Part shown: positions 5,506 to 10,847 of the stretch, one piece after another
Layout: each line of letters opens with the position of its first letter
Position numbering within the stretch: the first letter of the stretch is position 1
DNA from: Candidatus Aenigmatarchaeota archaeon
Lineage (GTDB): Archaea > Aenigmatarchaeota > Aenigmatarchaeia > Aenigmatarchaeales > SZUA-1535
Assembly (NCBI GenBank): GCA_015521535.1
Contig: WAOA01000015.1
Span: 1 to 10,847, forward strand
Direction: 5' to 3'
Length of the DNA stretch: 10,847 nucleotides
Position numbers and translations under genes: made by a program
Notes under the pieces: model-generated
Told to the model about the DNA's origin: nothing
Database searches by the model: none
The model's input: only the letters and a program-made list of their open reading frames with translations

Positions 5506-8169
5506 TCATCCTATATATCTAGATGTATTTTCATTCTTTTTAAAATTAGTCTTTTTCATAACTTCAGACAACTTTTCATAGTATTTTATTATCTCTTCTG
5601 AAAGCGAAGGCTTTATCTTTTCTAATGCTTTCTCGAAATGCTTCATTTTAACCTCTTTCGCATTTATATCTTCTCTTAGTGCAAATAGCGCTGCCTCTCT
5701 GCAAACCGCTTCCAAATCAGCACCGCTATAACCCTGTGTTCTTTTTGCGATTTCTTCCAGGTTAACATCTTTTCCAACTGGCATATTTTTGGTATGTACT
5801 TTTAATATCTCCAGCCTGCCTTCCTTATTAGGTGCTGGCACATAAATCAGTTTATCAAACCTACCAGGTCTCAGAAGCGCAGGATCTAATATATCCGGTC
5901 TGTTCGTTGCTGCTATGACCACAACATCTTTCAACTCTTCTAAACCTGACATTTCTGTTAACAACTGCGAAACTACTCGTTCAGTAGCGTGGGAATCGCC
6001 CCATAAGCCACGGCGCGGTGCTATGGCATCGATTTCGTCAAAGAATATTATACTGGGTGCAACCTGTCTTGCCTTCCTGAAAATTTCTCTTATTCTTTGC
6101 TCGCTTTCACCGAACCACTTGCTAAGCAACTCACCTGCTTTTATGCTTATGAAATTCACTCCTGCCTCATTTGCCAGTGCTTTAACAACATGTGTTTTAC
6201 CGCATCCAGGCGGACCGTAAAGGAGCACACCTCTAGGCGGTTCTATACCAAGTCTGCGGAATGATTCGCGATATTTCAGAGGCCATTCCACAGCTTCACG
6301 GAGCGCTTCTTTAACTTCTTCCAAATCGCCAACATCACTCCATTTAACTTTTGGAACCTCTATGAGCACCTCCCTCATTGCGCTCGGTTGTACAACGCGC
6401 AGCGCGTATTCAAAGTCTTCTCTAGTGACTTTTAACGCTTCCAGAACTTCTTTTGGTATTGGCTGATCCTTTTCGAGTTTCCATACTTCTGGGAGAATTC
6501 TTCTCAAAGCGTGCATCGCTGCCTCTTTGCATAGAGCAGCAAGATCTGCACCAACGAAACCGTAAGTACGTTCTGCAAGTTCTTCCAATAAAGAGTCTTT
6601 TATTTCATTCTCAACAGCATTTCTTGAATCACCGCTTAAAGAAGAAACCACTTCCTGAACTTTTTTCATGTATTCTCTCTTCTTTTTGTCATCATCACTT
6701 TTTTCGATTTTTTTAATCAGTTCTTTTATATCCTTCTCGATCTTTTTAACTTCTTCCGAGACCCTTATCCATGACTCCAGAAGTTTTATACACTGTTCCT
6801 TTGTTTTTATCATTTCTTTTGAAACTCTTAACGCGATTTCATTAAGCGCTATATTGTTTTTTGTTTTCTCAACGAGACTTTTAATTTCTTTCTCGAAATG
6901 TTCTTCTTCTATTTTTTCGATTTTTTCTAATATCGCCTTTCCATCCTCGCCCAATTTAACGAATTTCGAAACTACCGCAGAAATAATCTTCGGGTTTTTG
7001 ATATCATATATCTCTATTGGCACAGAACGCGTATGAATTTGCAATATTTCCTTTCTACCTTCTTTATTTGGAACCCCTATTTCTATTTCTCGATCAAACC
7101 TTCCTGGTCTGCGTAAAGCGGGATCAAGAGCATTAGGTCTATTAGTTGCGCCTATGACTATTACCTTACCCCTGCTTTTTAACCCGTCCATTAGCGAAAG
7201 TAATTGTGCCACAACACGGCGCTCAACTTCACCTGTAACCTCTTCACGTTTTGGCGCTATGGCATCGATTTCATCGAAGAATATTATGCTTGGCGCATTT
7301 TTCTCCGCTTCTTCGAAAATTTTTCTCAAGTTTTCCTCGCTGCCGCCGTACCACTTACTCATCACTTCAGGACCAGCGATATAAATAAAATGGGCGCCCG
7401 CCTCATTAGCAACTGCTTTCGCAAGAAGAGTTTTACCAGTACCAGGCGGTCCGTAAAGAAGCACGCCTTTAGGCGGCTCTATACCGAGTTTATCAAAAAG
7501 TTCAGGATGCCTTAAAGGCAGTTCGATCATCTCGCGAACTTTTCTTATTTCTTCTTTTAATCCGCCTATGTCTTCATAAGTCACAGTAGGTACGCGAACT
7601 TCTTTAACTTCCACTGCTTGCGGTAAAACTTCTACTTCCGTCATATCCGTTATCTGAACTATACCATCTGGCTGAGTAGAAACCACTATCAGTTTCGTTT
7701 CTATACCGAATGAAAGCATGCCGCCCCCGAAAAATGCTTCGAATACATCTTCTTCGCTTCTTCGAAAAACGGGATTGGCAATAACTATATCTCCTTTCTT
7801 AACAGGGCGTAGATACATGTTTTGCTTTACGATATTGGGCGAAACTCTAAGTATAACTCCTTTTTCGGCAGGTGCAAAAACTACACGCTTAGCTTCCTTG
7901 GGTTTAACCTTTCTTACTTTAACATACTCTCCTATACTCGTTTTCGCATTTCTTCTTACCAATCCGTCTATACGAATTATATTTAATCCGACATCAGCAG
8001 GATAAGCGCGGACAGTAATCGCTGGTGTGCTTCTTTTACCTTCAATTTCTATGACATCTCCTTCTCTTACGCCTAGTGCTTTCATAGTTCTTGAATCTAT
8101 TCTTGCTATCCCTCTTCCATAATCACCGCGATTTGTAAGTTCACCCACTTTTAATTCAACTTCTCCCAT
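5506..8169 (-). CDS. cdc48: Cdc48/VCP-type two-domain AAA ATPase with a long helical insertion in D1
   Basis: This 887-aa protein is a Cdc48/p97/VAT-type unfoldase, a hexameric ring that pulls proteins apart with ATP. The N-domain (about 1-185) has the double-psi barrel start GRGIARIDSRTM. D1 has Walker A GPPGTGKT (240-247), Walker B IIFFDEID (295-302) and arginine-finger segment RRPGRFDRE. D2 has Walker A GPPGCGKT (652-659), Walker B IIFFDEID (707-714) and LLRPGRFDK. Pore loops SKWYGGSEE and SKWFGESEQ are aromatic in both rings. Between HTRSVP (379-384) and TYGFVGADLAALCKE (535-549) there are about 137 residues more than in usual archaeal Cdc48, rich in K and E and predicted helical or coiled-coil. 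The C-terminus ends SRYIG, not the HbYX proteasome-docking form. A GGTGAT site overlapping the previous gene's TAG supports the ATG at 8169. Confidence 0.95.
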   Translation of the reverse strand: MGEVELKVGELTNRGDYGRGIARIDSRTMKALGVREGDVIEIEGKRSTPAITVRAYPADVGLNIIRIDGLVRRNAKTSIGEYVKVRKVKPKEAKRVVFAPAEKGVILRVSPNIVKQNMYLRPVKKGDIVIANPVFRRSEEDVFEAFFGGGMLSFGIETKLIVVSTQPDGIVQITDMTEVEVLPQAVEVKEVRVPTVTYEDIGGLKEEIRKVREMIELPLRHPELFDKLGIEPPKGVLLYGPPGTGKTLLAKAVANEAGAHFIYIAGPEVMSKWYGGSEENLRKIFEEAEKNAPSIIFFDEIDAIAPKREEVTGEVERRVVAQLLSLMDGLKSRGKVIVIGATNRPNALDPALRRPGRFDREIEIGVPNKEGRKEILQIHTRSVPIEIYDIKNPKIISAVVSKFVKLGEDGKAILEKIEKIEEEHFEKEIKSLVEKTKNNIALNEIALRVSKEMIKTKEQCIKLLESWIRVSEEVKKIEKDIKELIKKIEKSDDDKKKREYMKKVQEVVSSLSGDSRNAVENEIKDSLLEELAERTYGFVGADLAALCKEAAMHALRRILPEVWKLEKDQPIPKEVLEALKVTREDFEYALRVVQPSAMREVLIEVPKVKWSDVGDLEEVKEALREAVEWPLKYRESFRRLGIEPPRGVLLYGPPGCGKTHVVKALANEAGVNFISIKAGELLSKWFGESEQRIREIFRKARQVAPSIIFFDEIDAIAPRRGLWGDSHATERVVSQLLTEMSGLEELKDVVVIAATNRPDILDPALLRPGRFDKLIYVPAPNKEGRLEILKVHTKNMPVGKDVNLEEIAKRTQGYSGADLEAVCREAALFALREDINAKEVKMKHFEKALEKIKPSLSEEIIKYYEKLSEVMKKTNFKKNENTSRYIG

Positions 8170-8177
8170 ATAATCAC

Positions 8178-8525
8178 CTATTCTATTTTAATGTTAACCA
8201 GACGCCTTGCCTCTTTTTTATCTAGCATTACAGGATATATTTTTATTTCCACCTTTCTTTTCCAATGATTGAAATACTCTATTATTTTACTTAAATACCT
8301 TTCTGCTACTATGAAAACAGAGTTGTCAACTTTTATATGCGGAATGCCGTCCAAAATACCTTCGCGAAAATATTCGTATTTTTTCCCCTCTCTAATTACT
8401 ATTTGCTTTCTTCCGTAAAGGCCCCAGTAAAATCTATTTCTCTCCGAGGCAGAAGAAAAATTTTCCTTCTTCGTAGTAAAGCATATTAAGATAGCAATTT
8501 CACCGTTACTCTTTTTTATTTTCAT
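8178..8525 (-). CDS. unrecognised 115-aa basic protein upstream of cdc48
   Basis: I cannot assign a function. The protein is basic, has no transmembrane segment or signal peptide, and appears to alternate strands and helices: a strand IAILICFT, a central RNRFYWGLYGRK, then YEYFREGILDGIPHIKVDNSVFIVAERYLSKIIEYF and a final IKIYPVML. The F-x-x-x-L-x-G core, the R-x-G-x-L-x-x-IPH segment and the following V-x-I-V strand give the impression of a small conserved archaeal family with a ferredoxin-like alpha/beta fold, but that is memory-based and unverified. It leads the operon with cdc48, 8 bases apart, its TAG stop lying inside the cdc48 ribosome-binding site. A perfect 22-bp palindrome lies just before its ATG. 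A role linked to Cdc48 or to stress is a reasonable guess only. Confidence 0.7.
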   Translation of the reverse strand: MKIKKSNGEIAILICFTTKKENFSSASERNRFYWGLYGRKQIVIREGKKYEYFREGILDGIPHIKVDNSVFIVAERYLSKIIEYFNHWKRKVEIKIYPVMLDKKEARRLVNIKIE

Positions 8526-8527
8526 AT

Positions 8528-8549
8528 TTTGTATATATGTATATACAAA
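8528..8549. promoter_or_regulatory. perfect palindrome at the promoter of the 115-aa/cdc48 operon
   Basis: Arms TTTGTATATA (8528-8537) and TATATACAAA (8540-8549) are exact inverted repeats separated by TG. The site ends 3 bases before the ATG at 8525 and covers the predicted transcription start. A dimeric repressor bound here would block the operon. In Archaeoglobus fulgidus a cdc48-containing heat-shock operon is controlled by HSR1 at a palindrome, a possible parallel, but the sequence differs and no regulator gene lies in this operon. Confidence 0.55.
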
Positions 8550-8566
8550 CTTTTTAAAGTTTACGG

Positions 8567-8580
8567 TTATAAATATATAA
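8567..8580 (-). promoter_or_regulatory. TATA box of the 115-aa/cdc48 operon
   Basis: On the minus strand this reads TTATATATTTATAA, a good archaeal TATA element. Its centre near 8573 predicts transcription start near 8547, inside the palindrome and about 20 bases before the ATG. The second element CTTTAAAAAG (8559-8550) would give an almost leaderless mRNA instead. Confidence 0.5.
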
Positions 8581-8644
8581 TCACGAACAATTTTTCTTAA
8601 GAAATATACGTAAATTTTGTTTCAGTTGATCAATTCACGGAATT

Positions 8645-8661
8645 ATATTTTTTGATGAAAA
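8645..8661 (-). terminator. weak T-rich terminator after rpl11
   Basis: The minus strand has TTTTTAGTTTTC across and just after the uL11 stop codon, which could terminate the transcript. The interval 8526-8661 contains this stretch, the promoter of the next operon, and no gene that I can see. Confidence 0.3.
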
Positions 8662-9135
8662 CTAAAAACTTTTATCCCATCTCCCTTCGTTTATTTCTTT
8701 TAAAATATCTTTCGGATTCTTACCTTCGATTTTCACACCCATACTAATACAACTTCCTATTATTTGTTTCACACCCATTTTTAAATCTTTCGTTCCGAGC
8801 GAATCTAATTTCATTCTCGCAATTTTTATTATCTGTTCCATTTTTAAATCCCCCACAAATTCCTTTCCAGGCTCTTTAGAAAGTTTCTGTATACCCAATT
8901 CTTTTTTAATCAATGAAGAAACAGGAGGTGTACCAACTTTTATTTCAAAACTTTTATCTTCATTAACTATTATTTCTACAGGGACCTGCATACCGCTGAA
9001 ATCTTTGGTTTTTTCATTTATTTTTTGCACCACTTTTCCTATATCTAATTTAAGTTGACTTAATTGCGGACCTAACGGTGGTTTTGGAGATGCTTTACCG
9101 CCTTCAACTAGTGCTTTAATTATTTGTTTACTCAT
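8662..9135 (-). CDS. rpl11: ribosomal protein uL11
   Basis: This 157-aa protein is archaeal uL11, which with 23S rRNA forms the GTPase-associated centre of the large subunit. The start KALVEGGKASPKPPLGPQLS contains the hallmark PPLGPQL loop, and the C-terminal domain ends with IIGSCISMGVKIEGKNPKDI, the rRNA-binding part. The ATG at 9135 is chosen over upstream in-frame codons back to 9171 because GGGAGGG lies 8 bases before it and the family starts there. It begins one base after the Spt5 stop, so translation is probably coupled. In many archaea L1, L10 and L12 genes follow, but here the unit ends and an unrelated operon begins. Confidence 0.95.
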   Translation of the reverse strand: MSKQIIKALVEGGKASPKPPLGPQLSQLKLDIGKVVQKINEKTKDFSGMQVPVEIIVNEDKSFEIKVGTPPVSSLIKKELGIQKLSKEPGKEFVGDLKMEQIIKIARMKLDSLGTKDLKMGVKQIIGSCISMGVKIEGKNPKDILKEINEGRWDKSF

Positions 9136-9136
9136 T

Positions 9137-9592
9137 TTATTTTCCCTCCCTTTCATCACCTTTCTCAACAAGTCTAACGTTATCCAAACTTACAGTGGTT
9201 GGAATGGGAACGGCGACATCTAAAAATTCTACAGTCACTTCTTCTTTTGCTTCGTCTATTCTTACAACTTTGCCATGCTCTCCTTTAAACGGCCCTCCTG
9301 TGATTTCTACTATATCTCCCCGTGAAATTTTTATCTCCTGTATTTTTGCTTCAAAATAATTTTTTATTTCATCTATTTTTACGGGCCTTCTTATAATTCC
9401 TTTTATATGAGGAATACCCTTAAGTAATGCATCGAGAGGGGTGTTTTCTGATACCTCTATGAATATATATCCTTTAAGTTCTTCTGGATGAAAAAGTGCT
9501 TTTACACCAAGATCTATTTTTTTCGCTCTATTTGCTAAAGCTATAAGTACTGCATTTTCCCTTCCAGCCGTGGTTTTTATGGTATATATCAT
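9137..9592 (-). CDS. spt5: transcription elongation factor Spt5 (NusG homologue)
   Basis: This 151-aa protein has the archaeal Spt5 layout: an NGN domain (about 1-82, with AGRENAVLIALANRAKK and LKGYIFIEVS) followed by one KOW domain (about 90-122, GDIVEITGGPFKGEHGKVVRI). It binds the clamp of archaeal RNA polymerase with Spt4 and increases processivity. The ATG at 9592 is supported by GGTGA 7 bases upstream, which overlaps the TAG stop of the secE gene. Length and position between secE and rpl11 are as in other archaea. The last residues (GDEREGK) are encoded by the stretch that also forms the uL11 ribosome-binding site. Confidence 0.95.
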   Translation of the reverse strand: MIYTIKTTAGRENAVLIALANRAKKIDLGVKALFHPEELKGYIFIEVSENTPLDALLKGIPHIKGIIRRPVKIDEIKNYFEAKIQEIKISRGDIVEITGGPFKGEHGKVVRIDEAKEEVTVEFLDVAVPIPTTVSLDNVRLVEKGDEREGK

Positions 9593-9603
9593 TATTTCTT
9601 CAC

Positions 9604-9783
9604 CTATGCCGCTCTTAGTAGGAATATAAATATTAATTGCATAATAAATCCGATTAATCCGAGGATGCCAACACCTATTAGGGTTATTTTTACAGATACA
9701 TCAAACTCATCTTTTGTAGGTTTTACGGCCACTCTTATTATTCTTCTATATTCTTCTATTTTTTCTTTTATTTTTCGAAACAT
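9604..9783 (-). CDS. secE: Sec61-gamma/SecE protein translocase subunit
   Basis: This 59-aa protein is the single-spanning subunit that clamps the SecY channel. An amphipathic N-terminal helix (FRKIKEKIEEYRRIIRVA) is followed by KPTKDEFDVSVK, the conserved hinge, and one membrane span (about 33-57, LIGVGILGLIGFIMQLIFIF). The ATG at 9783 is chosen because family members start at the amphipathic helix and the TATA element at 9801-9813 would give a leaderless mRNA there. An upstream ATG at 9837 would add 18 hydrophobic residues that do not fit. It leads the secE-spt5-rpl11 unit. Confidence 0.93.
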   Translation of the reverse strand: MFRKIKEKIEEYRRIIRVAVKPTKDEFDVSVKITLIGVGILGLIGFIMQLIFIFLLRAA

Positions 9784-9800
9784 AAAAATAGAGAGGATGA

Positions 9801-9813
9801 ATATATTTATAAG
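9801..9813 (-). promoter_or_regulatory. TATA box of the secE-spt5-rpl11 unit
   Basis: The minus strand reads CTTATAAATATAT, centred about 24 bases before the secE ATG. That distance predicts a leaderless transcript, agreeing with the absence of a Shine-Dalgarno motif before secE. Confidence 0.5.
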
Positions 9814-9840
9814 TTTTGCATAATATAAAATATCCATTGT

Positions 9841-9866
9841 TTTATTTAAAAAATTAAAAAACAAAA
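9841..9866 (-). terminator. T-rich terminator of ftsZ
   Basis: Directly after the ftsZ stop the minus strand reads TTTTGTTTTTTAATTTTTT and continues T/A-rich. Two long T-runs are a convincing archaeal terminator, so ftsZ and secE are probably separate transcripts despite being adjacent. Confidence 0.6.
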
Positions 9867-10847
9867 TTATACAAAATCTATTCCTAAAATTTTTTCTATT
9901 TCCTTCCTCTTTTCTACTGTAAATGTCCTTTCCGGTCCGTATATCTGAGAAGATTTCACTCCTGTAACTATAAGCATCGTTCTTACCGTATCGCCAAGTT
10001 CCTTCTCTATTTGTGCACCCCATATCACTTTCGCTTCTGGTGATAATTTACTGGTAACCGCTTCTACTATTTCCTGACATTCCCTTATTGTTATATCTGC
10101 ACCGCCTGCTACATTGATTAATGCCCCTCTAGCACCTTCTATTTCTACATCGAGTAACGGATTGTTTAACGCTTTTTCCACCGCTTCCAATGCTCTGTTT
10201 TCACGGTCGCTTTCTCCCATTCCTATCATTGCTAATCCACCAGAGCTCATTACCGCCCTTATGTCAGCAAAGTCGAGATTTACCAATCCTGGCTTTGTTA
10301 CGAGTTCTGCTATACCCTTTACCGCGTTTACTAAAATTTCATCTGCTATGCGAAAAGCGGTAGTTATCGAAACATCTGGTACTATTTCGAGAAGTTTGTC
10401 ATTCGGAATTACTATGAGAGTATCTACTATACTCTCCAGTTGCTCTAAGCCGTATTTAGCGTTTTCTCCACGTTGCTTTCCTTCCATGGTAAATGGAAGT
10501 GTCACCACGCCTACTGTAAGGGCACCGATTTTCTTTGCCACATCCGCTACAATAGGTGCACCTCCCGTTCCTGTTCCACCGCCTAGACCGCAGGTTATAA
10601 ATACCATGTCAGAACCTTCAAGATATTTCTTTATTTCGTCTTTGCTTTCCTTTGCTGCTTCTGCTCCGAGATGTGGATCCGCTCCTGCACCGAGACCACG
10701 TGTTAAATCTTTTCCTATTAGAATTTTATAATCAGCATCCGTATAAAGTAAATCCTGTGCATCTGTATTTATCGCTATCGTTTCTGAACCTACTATTCCT
10801 ACCTGCATTAATCGAGAGATAGTGTTGTTTCCTGCACCACCTATACC
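9867..10847 (-). CDS. ftsZ: cell-division GTPase FtsZ, N-terminus cut by the right edge
   Basis: The visible 326 residues cover most of FtsZ, the tubulin-like GTPase that forms the division ring. At the edge the frame reads GIGGAGNNTISRLM, the first nucleotide-binding loop, so only about 30-40 N-terminal residues and the start codon are missing. The tubulin signature GGGTGTG lies at about 89-95 of the fragment. The polymerisation T7 loop NLDFADI and the segment GARGALINVAGG are intact. The C-terminus ends EKRKEIEKILGIDFV, a short tail as in archaeal FtsZ1-type proteins. The ATG at 10808 is internal, not the start. The ftsZ-secE-spt5-rpl11 order is widespread in euryarchaea. Regulation cannot be seen because the promoter is outside the window. 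Confidence 0.97.
   Translation of the reverse strand, partial: GIGGAGNNTISRLMQVGIVGSETIAINTDAQDLLYTDADYKILIGKDLTRGLGAGADPHLGAEAAKESKDEIKKYLEGSDMVFITCGLGGGTGTGGAPIVADVAKKIGALTVGVVTLPFTMEGKQRGENAKYGLEQLESIVDTLIVIPNDKLLEIVPDVSITTAFRIADEILVNAVKGIAELVTKPGLVNLDFADIRAVMSSGGLAMIGMGESDRENRALEAVEKALNNPLLDVEIEGARGALINVAGGADITIRECQEIVEAVTSKLSPEAKVIWGAQIEKELGDTVRTMLIVTGVKSSQIYGPERTFTVEKRKEIEKILGIDFV

Noticed and set aside
5436..5506. Long-range hairpin ACTGCAA (5436-5442) with TTGCAGT (5500-5506)
   Set aside because: The loop would be over 55 bases for a 7-bp stem; the T-rich tract explains termination better.
6604..7014. Intein in Cdc48
   Set aside because: The insertion lacks the N-terminal Cys/Ser block and the C-terminal HN plus Cys/Ser/Thr splice junction and homing-endonuclease motifs; it is a charged helical segment not placed at an ATP-binding motif.
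6453..7036. Plus-strand open frames opposite the Cdc48 insertion, including a serine/phenylalanine-rich one at 6668-7036
   Set aside because: They are antisense to lysine/glutamate-rich coding sequence, which naturally yields phenylalanine/serine/leucine runs on the other strand; no promoter or ribosome-binding site.
8627..8650. Short inverted repeats TTGATCAA and AATTC/GAATT after rpl11
   Set aside because: Arms of 4-5 bases in AT-rich DNA, not followed by a T-run on the minus strand; likely chance.
9784..9837. Longer SecE starting at the ATG at 9837, adding 18 mostly hydrophobic residues
   Set aside because: Sec61-gamma proteins begin at the amphipathic helix; the TATA element at 9801-9813 lies inside the extra stretch and points to a start at 9783.
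1..10847. CRISPR array, insertion sequence or intact defence system
   Set aside because: No regularly spaced repeats, transposase or defence effector were seen; the only toxin-antitoxin trace is the broken PIN fragment at 1045-1242.

Overview
This is an AT-rich archaeal chromosome segment. Archaeal markers are Spt5 (NusG-like), Sec61-gamma (SecE), ribosomal proteins uL11 and S26e, an HMf-type histone, a two-domain Cdc48 AAA ATPase, an archaeal Ogg2 8-oxoguanine glycosylase, and TATA-box promoters close to start codons. The order ftsZ-secE-spt5-rpl11 is typical of euryarchaea and related lineages. S26e is classically linked to the TACK/Asgard/eukaryote side and is not usual in mainstream Euryarchaeota. 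FtsZ, histone and S26e together suggest a deep or less-studied lineage (DPANN, Altiarchaeota-like, Korarchaeota-like or similar), but I cannot place it further from this window.

Layout, left to right. 1-48: possible 5' end of a minus-strand gene leaving the window. 139-1035 (+): Ogg2 glycosylase with an unusual N-terminal CxxC-containing extension. 1045-1242 (+): decayed C-terminal remnant of a VapC-type PIN-domain toxin with an in-frame stop. 1244-3853 (-): tight three-gene unit S26e, then a GspE/FlaI/TadA-type secretion ATPase, then a KaiC/FlaH-like ATPase. 3932-5124 (+): HTH regulator with a C-terminal cysteine cluster, overlapping an endonuclease IV gene. 5213-5431 (+): histone. 5506-8525 (-): unrecognised 115-aa protein followed by Cdc48, whose first AAA domain carries a helical insertion of about 137 residues. 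8662-9592 (-): uL11 and Spt5. 9604-9783 (-): Sec61-gamma. 9867-10847 (-): FtsZ, cut by the right edge.

Functionally the window mixes housekeeping genes (translation, transcription elongation, Sec translocation, cell division, chromatin, protein unfolding) with oxidative and abasic-site DNA repair and a pilus/secretion-type ATPase pair. Several minus-strand genes are coupled by a stop codon that lies inside the next gene's GGTG(A) ribosome-binding site. Two perfect palindromes sit at promoters, one before the HTH regulator and one before the 115-aa/cdc48 operon, and look like operators. I did not find a CRISPR array, insertion sequence, RNA gene or complete defence system. The most unusual items are the Cdc48 insertion, the CxxC-Ogg2 fusion, the S26e/secretion ATPase/KaiC operon without a membrane partner, and the palindrome-controlled gene upstream of cdc48.
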